From: Protaetiibacter sp. SSC-01
GTDB lineage: Bacteria; Actinomycetota; Actinomycetes; Actinomycetales; Microbacteriaceae
Assembly (NCBI RefSeq): GCF_014483895.1
Contig: NZ_CP059987.1
Coordinates: forward strand, 2,046,001 to 2,110,000
DNA: 64,000 nt
Direction of reading: 5' to 3'
In this document: piece by piece, positions 7,328 to 14,464 of the stretch
Position numbering within the stretch: the first letter of the stretch is position 1
Layout: the number at the start of each line of letters is the position of its first letter
Notes under the pieces: model-generated
What the model saw: the letters and a program-made list of their open reading frames with translations, nothing else
Told to the model about the DNA's origin: nothing
The model's database searches: none
Made by a program: the position numbers and the translations under genes

Positions 7328-8365
7328 ATGCGTCGCACCCGGACGACCGGCGGACTCGCGGGTCTCGCCGCGCTCACGCTCGCCATGGGCGGCGTGCTGC
7401 TGCTCGACGCGCCCGCCGTCGCGGCCGAAGCCCCGGAACCCACCCCGAGCGCAGAAGCGTCGGCTCCGCCCGACCCAGGGGCCGCGGATGCGTCGGCACC
7501 GCCCGACACGGGGGTCGCCGACGCCGACGCGCCGGTCTTCACGACTCCCCCGCAGCTCCCCTCGGCTCTGCGCGGCGTCTCCTACGCCACCTGGATCGCA
7601 GCGGATGCGGATCCCCCGGCGACCTTCGCCGTCACGTCCGGCGCGCTCCCGGCCGGGCTCGCCCTCTCGCCCGACGGCCTCATCAGCGGTACCCCCGCGA
7701 CGGTCGACGACGCGACCTTCACGGTGACGGCGACGACGGGCGAGGAGGGCTCGGAGGCGACCGCGGAGCGTCAGTTCACGCTCGCGGTGACGCCGCAGGT
7801 GCCCGTGTTCGCGACGGGCGAGCTGCCGACGGCACGCGCGGGCACGCCGTACGAGGCCGCGATCGTGGCGTTCGGCACGCCGACCGCGAGCTACGCGCTC
7901 GTCGGCGGAGCGCTCCCCCCGGGACTCACTCTCCGCGCGAACGGGACGATCGACGGCACGCCCGCCGCCTCGGGCACCGTCGGGTTCACGGTGCGGGCGA
8001 CGATCACCGACGGCGGCGAGTCGACGACCGCGACGCGCGACTTCACCCTCGTGGTCGCACCGCGGGCGGCGGCTCCGGCTCCCGGCCGGCCGCCCGCAGC
8101 GCCGCCGCCCGCGGGCACGCCGGGCGGTGAGCAGGAGCCCGCTCCCGCGCCCGAGGCCCCCGCGACGCCGTCGCCCTCCCAGACCTCCACGGCGCCCGAC
8201 GCCCCGGATACCGACGGACCCACGATCCCGGCGGGGGCCGGCGAGCCCGGCGAGAGCACGGGAGGTGACGAGGACCTCACGTGGCTGTGGCTCGTAGCGG
8301 GCGTCGCCCTCGTCGGCGCGGTCGCGGCGACCGTGCTGCTCGTCCGCCGCATCCGGAGTCCGTGA
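7328..8365 (+). CDS. Cell-surface protein with two He_PIG (putative Ig) modules
   Basis: A 345-residue exported protein. An N-terminal signal peptide (about 1-33) is followed by a Pro/Ala/Asp linker and two Ig-like modules of the He_PIG type. Each module has the family's hallmark: ALPAGLALSPDGLISGTP near residue 107 and ALPPGLTLRANGTIDGTP near residue 196. A Pro/Thr/Ser-rich stalk (about 245-305), a single membrane span (about 316-337) and the basic end RRIRSP follow. The layout is that of a surface protein held by a C-terminal anchor; there is no LPXTG motif. He_PIG modules usually act as spacers or adhesive domains. CGGAGGGG lies about 8 bases before the ATG. Confidence 0.8.
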   Translation: MRRTRTTGGLAGLAALTLAMGGVLLLDAPAVAAEAPEPTPSAEASAPPDPGAADASAPPDTGVADADAPVFTTPPQLPSALRGVSYATWIAADADPPATFAVTSGALPAGLALSPDGLISGTPATVDDATFTVTATTGEEGSEATAERQFTLAVTPQVPVFATGELPTARAGTPYEAAIVAFGTPTASYALVGGALPPGLTLRANGTIDGTPAASGTVGFTVRATITDGGESTTATRDFTLVVAPRAAAPAPGRPPAAPPPAGTPGGEQEPAPAPEAPATPSPSQTSTAPDAPDTDGPTIPAGAGEPGESTGGDEDLTWLWLVAGVALVGAVAATVLLVRRIRSP

Positions 8366-8417
8366 CGCTCGATCCCGCGTGCGCCGCTCCACGCGCGCCC
8401 GGGCGTAGCCTGACGAC

Positions 8418-9449
8418 GTGAGACGTCTCGCCCGCGCCACCGCCGACTGGTTCCGTCGTTCCCGCCACATCGTGCTCGCATCCGTCGCCGCGGTCGTGCT
8501 CGGCGTCATCGTGTGGGCGAACGCGTCGCCCTGGCCGTCGGCCATGGTCATCCGCTGGGTGTTCGAGTCGGGGCGCGACGCCGACATCGCCGAGCTGAAC
8601 CGCCACCTGCCCGACGCGCTGCCGCACGAGACGCTCGACGTGCCCTACGGCGACGCCGGCCACGACACGACCTTCGACGTGTTCTGGCCCGAGGGCACGA
8701 CGGATGCGCTGCCGACGGTCGTCTGGATCCACGGCGGCGCCTGGATCTCGGGCGACAAGGTCGACGTCGCGCCGTACCTGCGCATCCTCGCGGCGGAGGG
8801 CTACACGACCGTCGGCCTCAACTACACGGTCGCGCCCGAGGCGGCCTATCCGACCGCCGTGCGGCAGCTCAACAGCGCGCTCAAGCACCTCGTCGCGAAC
8901 GCCGACGAGCTGAACATCGACCCCGATCGCATCGTGCTCGCGGGCGACTCGGCGGGCGGGCAGCTCGCGAGCCAGCTCGCGGCGATGATCACGAACCCCG
9001 AGTACGCGCAGCTCGTCGGCATCCGTCCGGCGCTGCGGGCCGAGCAGCTCGTGGGCGCCGTGCTCAACTGCGGCGTGTACGAGCTCGACGGCATGGCGAA
9101 GCTCAACGGGATCGTGTCGTGGGGCTTCAAGTCGGCGCTGTGGGCCTACACGGGCACGAAGGACTGGTCGTCGGAGGCACCCGGCACGCTCATGTCGTCA
9201 CTCGAGTTCGCGACCGCGGACTTCCCGCCGACGTGGATCTCGGGCGGCAACGCCGACGGCCTCACGTGGCTGCAGTCGGTGCCGATGGCGAATCGGCTCG
9301 AGGAGCTCGGCGTCGACGTGACGCGCGTCTTCTACGCCGCCGACCACACCCCGGCGCTCGGGCACGAGTACCAGTTCCACCTCGACGGCGACGACGCCCA
9401 GGCTGCCCTCGCGAGCACCCTCGACTTCCTCTCCCGCGTCACCCGCTGA
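8418..9449 (+). CDS. Alpha/beta hydrolase, esterase/lipase (hormone-sensitive lipase-like)
   Basis: A 343-residue membrane-anchored hydrolase. One membrane span at about residues 18-38 holds it with the catalytic domain probably outside the cell. The domain shows the oxyanion-hole HGGAW motif, the nucleophile elbow GDSAGG, an Asp in SGGNADGLT and a His near GHEYQFH, so the triad is complete for the HSL/BD-FAE type of carboxylesterase. The substrate cannot be told. The GTG start has TAGCCT (8406-8411) 6 bases upstream and no Shine-Dalgarno sequence, so it is probably leaderless. It converges on the cysteine desulfurase gene. Confidence 0.88.
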   Translation: MRRLARATADWFRRSRHIVLASVAAVVLGVIVWANASPWPSAMVIRWVFESGRDADIAELNRHLPDALPHETLDVPYGDAGHDTTFDVFWPEGTTDALPTVVWIHGGAWISGDKVDVAPYLRILAAEGYTTVGLNYTVAPEAAYPTAVRQLNSALKHLVANADELNIDPDRIVLAGDSAGGQLASQLAAMITNPEYAQLVGIRPALRAEQLVGAVLNCGVYELDGMAKLNGIVSWGFKSALWAYTGTKDWSSEAPGTLMSSLEFATADFPPTWISGGNADGLTWLQSVPMANRLEELGVDVTRVFYAADHTPALGHEYQFHLDGDDAQAALASTLDFLSRVTR

Positions 9450-9473
9450 CCCTCGCCCGCCTCGGCCGTCGCC

Positions 9474-10631
9474 TCAGGATGCGGCGGCCCGGGCGCGCTC
9501 GACCGCGGTCGGGAGGGCGGCGAGGAAGGCGTCGACGTCGGCATCCGAGGTGTCGTGGCCGAGGGTGATGCGCAGGGCGCCGCGGGCCTCCGCCTCGGGC
9601 ACGCCCATCGCGAGCAGCACGTGCGAGAGCTCCGGCACGCCCGCCTGGCACGCCGACCCCGTCGAGACGGCGATCCCGGATGCGTCGAGCAGGTAGAGCA
9701 GGGCGTCGCCGTCGGCGCCCGCGAAGGTGAAGTGCGCGTTCCCGGGCAGTCGCCCCTCCCCCGCGGGCGCGCCCCGGAGCACGGCGCCCGAGACGGAGTC
9801 GAGCACCCCCGCGACGAGCCGATCCCGCCCCTCCGCGACGCGCGCGAGCGGAAGCTCCGCGACGGCGCGCGAAGCCGCGACGCCGAACGCGACGGCCCCC
9901 GCGGCATCCTGCGTGCCCGAACGTCCGCGCTGCTGATCGCCGCCGTGCAGGAGCGGCTCGACCGTCGCCGTGCGCACGAGCGCGAGCGCGCCGACGCCCA
10001 CCGGGCCGCCGACCTTGTGCGCCGAGACCGACACGGCATCCGCCCCCACCGCGTGCACGTCGACGGGCACCTGCCCGAACGCCGCGACGGCGTCGAGGTG
10101 CACGGGCGCGCCGTAGCGGTGCGCGAGGGCGACGAGCTCGGCGACCGGCTGCACCGTGCCGACCTCGTTGTTGGCCCACAGCGCCGTCACGAGCGCGACC
10201 TCCTCGGGGTCGGTCGCGAGCGCCGCGGCGAGCGCGTCGAGACGGATGCGCCCCTCGGCATCCAGCTCGACCCAGTCGACGCGCGCGCCCTCGTGCCGCG
10301 CGAGCCACTCGACCGCGTCGAGCGTCGCGTGGTGCTCGCCGAGCGGCGCGATGACGCGCGGACGCCGCGCACCCCGGTTGCGCGCCCAGAACATCCCCTT
10401 GACCGCGAGGTTGACCGACTCGGTGCCACCCCCGGTCAGCACGACCTCGACGGGGTCGACGCCGAGCGCGCCGGCCACCTGCTCGCGGCCCGTCTCGAGC
10501 AGCTCGCGGGCGGCCTGGCCGGCACCGTGGATCGACGCGGGATTGCCGACGACGCGGAGCGCGTCGGTGTACGCCGCGAGCACCTCGTCCGTCATGGGCG
10601 AGGTCGCGGCGTGGTCGAGATAGACCGCCAC
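9474..10631 (-). CDS. Cysteine desulfurase (NifS/IscS-like)
   Basis: A 385-residue PLP-dependent class V aminotransferase-fold enzyme that takes sulfur from cysteine as an enzyme-bound persulfide. The PLP lysine is Lys206 in SAHKVGG, and His101 in GEHHATLD stacks on the cofactor. The mobile catalytic Cys is Cys328 in STGSACQAG, where the short loop is typical of IscS-like group I. The sulfur could go to Fe-S clusters or tRNA thiolation; no iscU, suf or mnmA gene is in the window to decide. The GTG start at 10631 was chosen because GGAGGAGG lies just before it; the frame stays open 87 codons further up without a better site. Confidence 0.93.
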   Translation of the reverse strand: MAVYLDHAATSPMTDEVLAAYTDALRVVGNPASIHGAGQAARELLETGREQVAGALGVDPVEVVLTGGGTESVNLAVKGMFWARNRGARRPRVIAPLGEHHATLDAVEWLARHEGARVDWVELDAEGRIRLDALAAALATDPEEVALVTALWANNEVGTVQPVAELVALAHRYGAPVHLDAVAAFGQVPVDVHAVGADAVSVSAHKVGGPVGVGALALVRTATVEPLLHGGDQQRGRSGTQDAAGAVAFGVAASRAVAELPLARVAEGRDRLVAGVLDSVSGAVLRGAPAGEGRLPGNAHFTFAGADGDALLYLLDASGIAVSTGSACQAGVPELSHVLLAMGVPEAEARGALRITLGHDTSDADVDAFLAALPTAVERARAAAS

Positions 10632-10686
10632 GATGCCTCCTCCGCCGTTTACAAGCACGTCACGCGCACCACCTAACCTAGACGTC

Positions 10687-12732
10687 ATGCCCGCCGCCGA
10701 CCCGCTCCGCGATCTCGGCGTCCGCCTCACGCCCGACGGCGGCGAGCTCCGCGTGTGGAGCGCGAACGCGAGCTCGATCGAGCTGTGCATCTTCGACGAG
10801 AAGGACGCCGACTGGGTCGCCGAGCGCGTGCCGCTCACGAAAGGCAAGGGCGACGTCTGGAGCGCCTCGACGCCGTCGCTGCAGCTCGGCACCGCCTACG
10901 CGCTGCGCGTCGACGGTCCCGATGGTCCCACCCACGACTTCGACCCCGACCGCTACCTGCTCGACCCCTACGCGCGCGGCCTCGCCCGCACGCGCGACGG
11001 CGGATGGCGCTCCTACGTTCAGGACACCGCCTTCGACTGGGGCGGCGTCGAGAAGCCCGGCATCCGTCTCGATCACACCGTGATCTACGAGGCCCACGCG
11101 AAGGGCCTCACGAAGCTCAACCCGGAGCTGCCGGAGGAGCTGCGCGGCACCTACGCGGGCCTCGCGCACCCGGCGACGATCGCCTACCTGAAGGAGCTCG
11201 GCGTCACCGCGGTCGAGCTGCTGCCCGTGCACCAGTTCGTGTCGGAGCAGCGCCTCACCAAGATGGGGCTCGTCAACTACTGGGGCTACAACACGCTCAA
11301 CTTCTTCACGCCGCACGCCGCCTACGCGACGCGTGAGGCCCAGTTCGGCGGCACGGGCGCCGTGCTGCGCGAGTTCAAGGGCATGGTGAAGCTGCTGCAC
11401 GAGGCGGGCATCGAGGTGATCCTCGACGTCGTCTACAACCACACGGCCGAGGAGGGCCGCGGCGGGCCGACGAGCTCGTTCCGCGGCATCGACAACGCGA
11501 GCTACTACCGGCAGACCGCCGAGGGCGACTACATCGACACGACCGGATGCGGCAACACGCTCGACTTCGGCCGCGCGGTGACGCAGCGGCTCGTGCTCGA
11601 CTCGCTGCGCTACTGGGCGGAGGAGGTGCAGGTCGACGGGTTCCGCTTCGACCTCGCGGCCACGCTGGGGCGCGGGGAGGGCGCGGAGTTCGACCCCGCG
11701 CATCCGCTGCTCCGCGCGATCATCGACGACCCGCTGCTGCAGGGCGTCAAGTTGATCGCCGAGCCCTGGGACGTCGGCATGGGCGGCTGGCAGGTGGGCA
11801 ACTTCCCCGTCGGCTGGTCGGAGTGGAACGACGGCTACCGCGACCGGATGCGCAACTTCTGGCTGCGCGACATCGCGCAGGCGCGCGAATCGGGCTCCGC
11901 GAGCGAGGGAATCGGGTCGCTCGCACGGCGTCTCGCGGGGTCGAATCACGTGTTCGCGCTCGAGCGGGGGCCGCTCGCATCCGTCAACTTCGTGACGGCG
12001 CACGACGGCTTCACTGCCGCCGACCTCGTGTCGTACGACCGCAAGCACAACCTCGGCAACGGCGAGAACAACCGCGACGGCTCGAACGACAACAAGTCGT
12101 GGGGCCACGGCGCCGAGGGGCCGACGCAGGACGAGGAGATCCGCGCCACGCGGCGCAAGGCCGTGCGCAACCTGCTCGGCACGCTCCTGCTGTCTGCCGG
12201 CGTGCCGATGCTCACGGCGGGCGACGAGTTCGGCCGCAGTCAGCGCGGCAACAACAACGCGTACTGCCACGACTCGGAGCTCACCTGGCTCAGCTGGGAC
12301 CGCCGCGAGTGGCAGGAGGACCTCTTCGAGGTCGTCAAGACGCTCATCCGCCTGCGTCGCGAGAACCCTGCCCTGCGCCCCGTGCGCTACGGGCGCTGGG
12401 GCGAGTCCACGCCATCCGCCAGCCAGATGGACTGGTACAACAAGGACGGCGAGACGATGGGCATCGACGACTGGGACTCGCCCGAGGAGCGCACGCTGCA
12501 GTACCTCGCGGCGTCGACGCCCGAGTTCGAGGACTTCAACCGCATCCTGCTCGTCGTGCACGGGCTCGAGACGGATGTCACGGTCACCCTGCCCGCGCAC
12601 GAGGGCGTCGAGCGCTACACGCTGCTGTGGGACTCGGGCCACGACGACATCAGCGGCATCGAGGGGGTGCACCGTCCGGGCGAGGAGCTCGCGATGGCGC
12701 CCACGTCGATGCTGCTGTTCCGGGCGGACTGA
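10687..12732 (+). CDS. glgX: Glycogen debranching enzyme GlgX
   Basis: A 681-residue GH13 isoamylase-type enzyme that cuts alpha-1,6 branches of glycogen, best on chains shortened by phosphorylase. An N-terminal CBM48-like domain (about 1-120) is followed by the barrel with Asp322 (GFRFDLA) as nucleophile, Glu359 (IAEPWD) as acid/base and Asp440 (TAHDGF) as third carboxylate. The chain ends with the usual C-terminal beta domain. The length is normal for the family. TAACCT (10674-10679) lies 7 bases before the ATG with no ribosome-binding site, suggesting a leaderless message. The stop shares one base with the next start (TGATG). GlgP, its natural partner, is encoded 1.7 kb away on the other strand. 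Confidence 0.95.
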   Translation: MPAADPLRDLGVRLTPDGGELRVWSANASSIELCIFDEKDADWVAERVPLTKGKGDVWSASTPSLQLGTAYALRVDGPDGPTHDFDPDRYLLDPYARGLARTRDGGWRSYVQDTAFDWGGVEKPGIRLDHTVIYEAHAKGLTKLNPELPEELRGTYAGLAHPATIAYLKELGVTAVELLPVHQFVSEQRLTKMGLVNYWGYNTLNFFTPHAAYATREAQFGGTGAVLREFKGMVKLLHEAGIEVILDVVYNHTAEEGRGGPTSSFRGIDNASYYRQTAEGDYIDTTGCGNTLDFGRAVTQRLVLDSLRYWAEEVQVDGFRFDLAATLGRGEGAEFDPAHPLLRAIIDDPLLQGVKLIAEPWDVGMGGWQVGNFPVGWSEWNDGYRDRMRNFWLRDIAQARESGSASEGIGSLARRLAGSNHVFALERGPLASVNFVTAHDGFTAADLVSYDRKHNLGNGENNRDGSNDNKSWGHGAEGPTQDEEIRATRRKAVRNLLGTLLLSAGVPMLTAGDEFGRSQRGNNNAYCHDSELTWLSWDRREWQEDLFEVVKTLIRLRRENPALRPVRYGRWGESTPSASQMDWYNKDGETMGIDDWDSPEERTLQYLAASTPEFEDFNRILLVVHGLETDVTVTLPAHEGVERYTLLWDSGHDDISGIEGVHRPGEELAMAPTSMLLFRAD

Positions 12733-13202
12733 TGGCGGGCACCCCGGCGACGGCCGCGCTCACGGCGGCCGGCATCCCGTTCACCGAGCACGCGTACGCG
12801 CACGACCCCGCGAACCGCGACTTCGGCATGGAGGCGGCGACGGCGCTCGGGCTCGACCCCGACCAGGTGTTCAAGACGCTGCTCGCGGATGTCGACGGGC
12901 GCCTCGTCGTCGGCATCGTGCCCGTCACGGGCAAGCTCGACCTCAAGGCGCTCGCGGCGGCGGTCGGCGGCAAGAAGGCGGCGATGGCGGACCCTGCGCT
13001 GGCCGAGCGACGCACGGGCTACGTCGTGGGCGGCATCAGCCCCATCGGCCAGAAGTCGCGCCACGAGACGGTGCTCGACGAGACCGCCGAGCTGTGGGAC
13101 GTCGTCTACGTCTCGGGTGGGCGCCGCGGCTTCGACCTCGGCCTCGCGCCCGCCGACCTCATCCGCGCCACGGGCGCCATGGTCGCCGACATCGCCCGCT
13201 GA
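12732..13202 (+). CDS. YbaK/EbsC-family Cys-tRNA(Pro)/aminoacyl-tRNA deacylase
   Basis: A 156-residue stand-alone editing domain of the YbaK/EbsC family, which hydrolyses mischarged Cys-tRNA(Pro) or related species in trans. The conserved lysine is present (Lys48 in QVFKTLL), as are VVGIVPV, the GGISPIGQ loop and the C-terminal GGRRGFDLGL region. The ATG overlaps the last base of glgX, so it is translationally coupled to a debranching enzyme with no obvious functional link. The stop codon is immediately followed by a 62-bp palindromic element. Confidence 0.93.
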   Translation: MAGTPATAALTAAGIPFTEHAYAHDPANRDFGMEAATALGLDPDQVFKTLLADVDGRLVVGIVPVTGKLDLKALAAAVGGKKAAMADPALAERRTGYVVGGISPIGQKSRHETVLDETAELWDVVYVSGGRRGFDLGLAPADLIRATGAMVADIAR

Positions 13203-13264
13203 TAGTTCCCGTTCCGCGTGTTTGCACCCGAAGGAACGGGAACTAACACGCGGAACGGGAACTA
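13203..13264. repeat. Palindromic intergenic element, copy 1 (terminator-like)
   Basis: Two perfect 19-base arms, AGTTCCCGTTCCGCGTGTT (13204-13222) and its reverse complement (13245-13263), enclose a 22-base centre that contains a further GAACGGGAACT. One more T-A pair extends the stem. The element begins right after the YbaK-type stop and its right end supplies the TAG stop of the convergent MFS gene (13262-13264). A second, inverted copy is at 33926-33985. It could act as a two-way terminator. Confidence 0.88.
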
Positions 13265-14464
13265 AGACGGGTCGGATGCCGCGGCTGCGGCTCGCGAGCG
13301 GCGGGGCTCGATGCCGGCAGCCGCGACGACCGCGACGGCCGCGAGCCCGAGCGACACGAGGATCGCACCGCGGAGCCCCACCTCCTCGCCGATGAAGCCG
13401 AGCAACGGCGGACCGACGAGGAACGCGAGGTAGCCCGCCGTCGCGGCGAGCGAGACGCGCGCCGTCGGGTCGGGTCCGGATGCGCCCGCCGCCGAGAGCG
13501 CGACGGGGAACCCGAGCGACGCCCCGAGGCCCCACAGCACGACCGCCGCGAGGGCGAGCGCCTGCCCCTGCCCGAACGAGATGAGCGCGATGCCGACGAC
13601 CGCGCTGAGCGCGCTCACGGCGAGCACGGGCGGGCGGCCGAAGCGGTCGACGAGCGCGCCGCCCGAGAACCGGCCGATCGTCATCGAGACGGCGAAGAGC
13701 GCGAACACCGTCGACCCCCACGCCTCGTCGAGCCCGTAGTCGTCGACCATGATGAGCGGCAGCCAGTCGTTGGCGCTGCCCTCCGCGAAGGCCATCGCGA
13801 GGATGACGACGCCGATGAGCAGCAGTCGCGGGTCGCGCCACACGGCGGGCCGCGGCACGCGCGGGGCGGAGCGGTCGCGGCGCGGCTCACGGCCCACCCC
13901 GCTCGGGATGGCGCGCATCGCGGGCACTACGACGACGAGCCCCACGGCGCCCACGATCACGAGATGCCACAGCACCGAGAAGTCGGTCGCCGAGAACCCG
14001 ATGCCCGCGACGCCGCCGACGACCGTGCCGAGGCTGAAGCATCCGTGCAGCACGGGCAGGAACGACTTCCCGCCGATGCGCTCGACCTCGGCGCCCTCGA
14101 CGTTCATCGCGACCTCCGCGAGCCCCGTGCCGAGGCCGAAGACCGCGAGGGCCGCCGTGGCGAGCGGCGCTGATCCGAGCGCCGAGGCGACGCCGAGCAC
14201 GGGCATGCTTAGCACGGTGCCCGCCGCCCCGACAATGAGCACGGGTCGCGTGCCGACGCGGGCGACGAGCGCCCCCGATCCGAGGATGCCGACCATCGAT
14301 CCCACGGAGATCCCGAAGATCACGATGCCCATCTCGGCCGTCGAGGCGTGCAGCGCGTCGCGGATGGCGGGGGTGCGGGTGACCCACGAGCCGATCGCGA
14401 GCCCGGGCACGAAGTACAGGGCGGCCAGCGCGAGGCGACGGGCCGCGAGGGTGGTGCGCGTCAT
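13262..14464 (-). CDS. Major facilitator superfamily transporter
   Basis: A 400-residue, 12-span MFS protein with the loop 2-3 type motif (LVARVGTRPV) and the equivalent in the second half (LVDRFGRPPV). Its closest look is to the YbjJ/sugar-type branch of MFS transporters; the substrate is unknown. The ATG overlaps the glgP stop by 4 bases (ATGA), so it is in one operon with glgP, which hints at a carbohydrate but does not prove it. The last codon pair and TAG lie inside the palindromic element at 13203-13264, so the exact C-terminus may have been set by that element. Confidence 0.88.
   Translation of the reverse strand: MTRTTLAARRLALAALYFVPGLAIGSWVTRTPAIRDALHASTAEMGIVIFGISVGSMVGILGSGALVARVGTRPVLIVGAAGTVLSMPVLGVASALGSAPLATAALAVFGLGTGLAEVAMNVEGAEVERIGGKSFLPVLHGCFSLGTVVGGVAGIGFSATDFSVLWHLVIVGAVGLVVVVPAMRAIPSGVGREPRRDRSAPRVPRPAVWRDPRLLLIGVVILAMAFAEGSANDWLPLIMVDDYGLDEAWGSTVFALFAVSMTIGRFSGGALVDRFGRPPVLAVSALSAVVGIALISFGQGQALALAAVVLWGLGASLGFPVALSAAGASGPDPTARVSLAATAGYLAFLVGPPLLGFIGEEVGLRGAILVSLGLAAVAVVAAAGIEPRRSRAAAAASDPS

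Noticed and set aside
13203-13264. Attachment site of an integrated element.
   Set aside because: The paired copies (13203 and 33926) are inverted, and the DNA between them holds normal chromosomal genes with no integrase.
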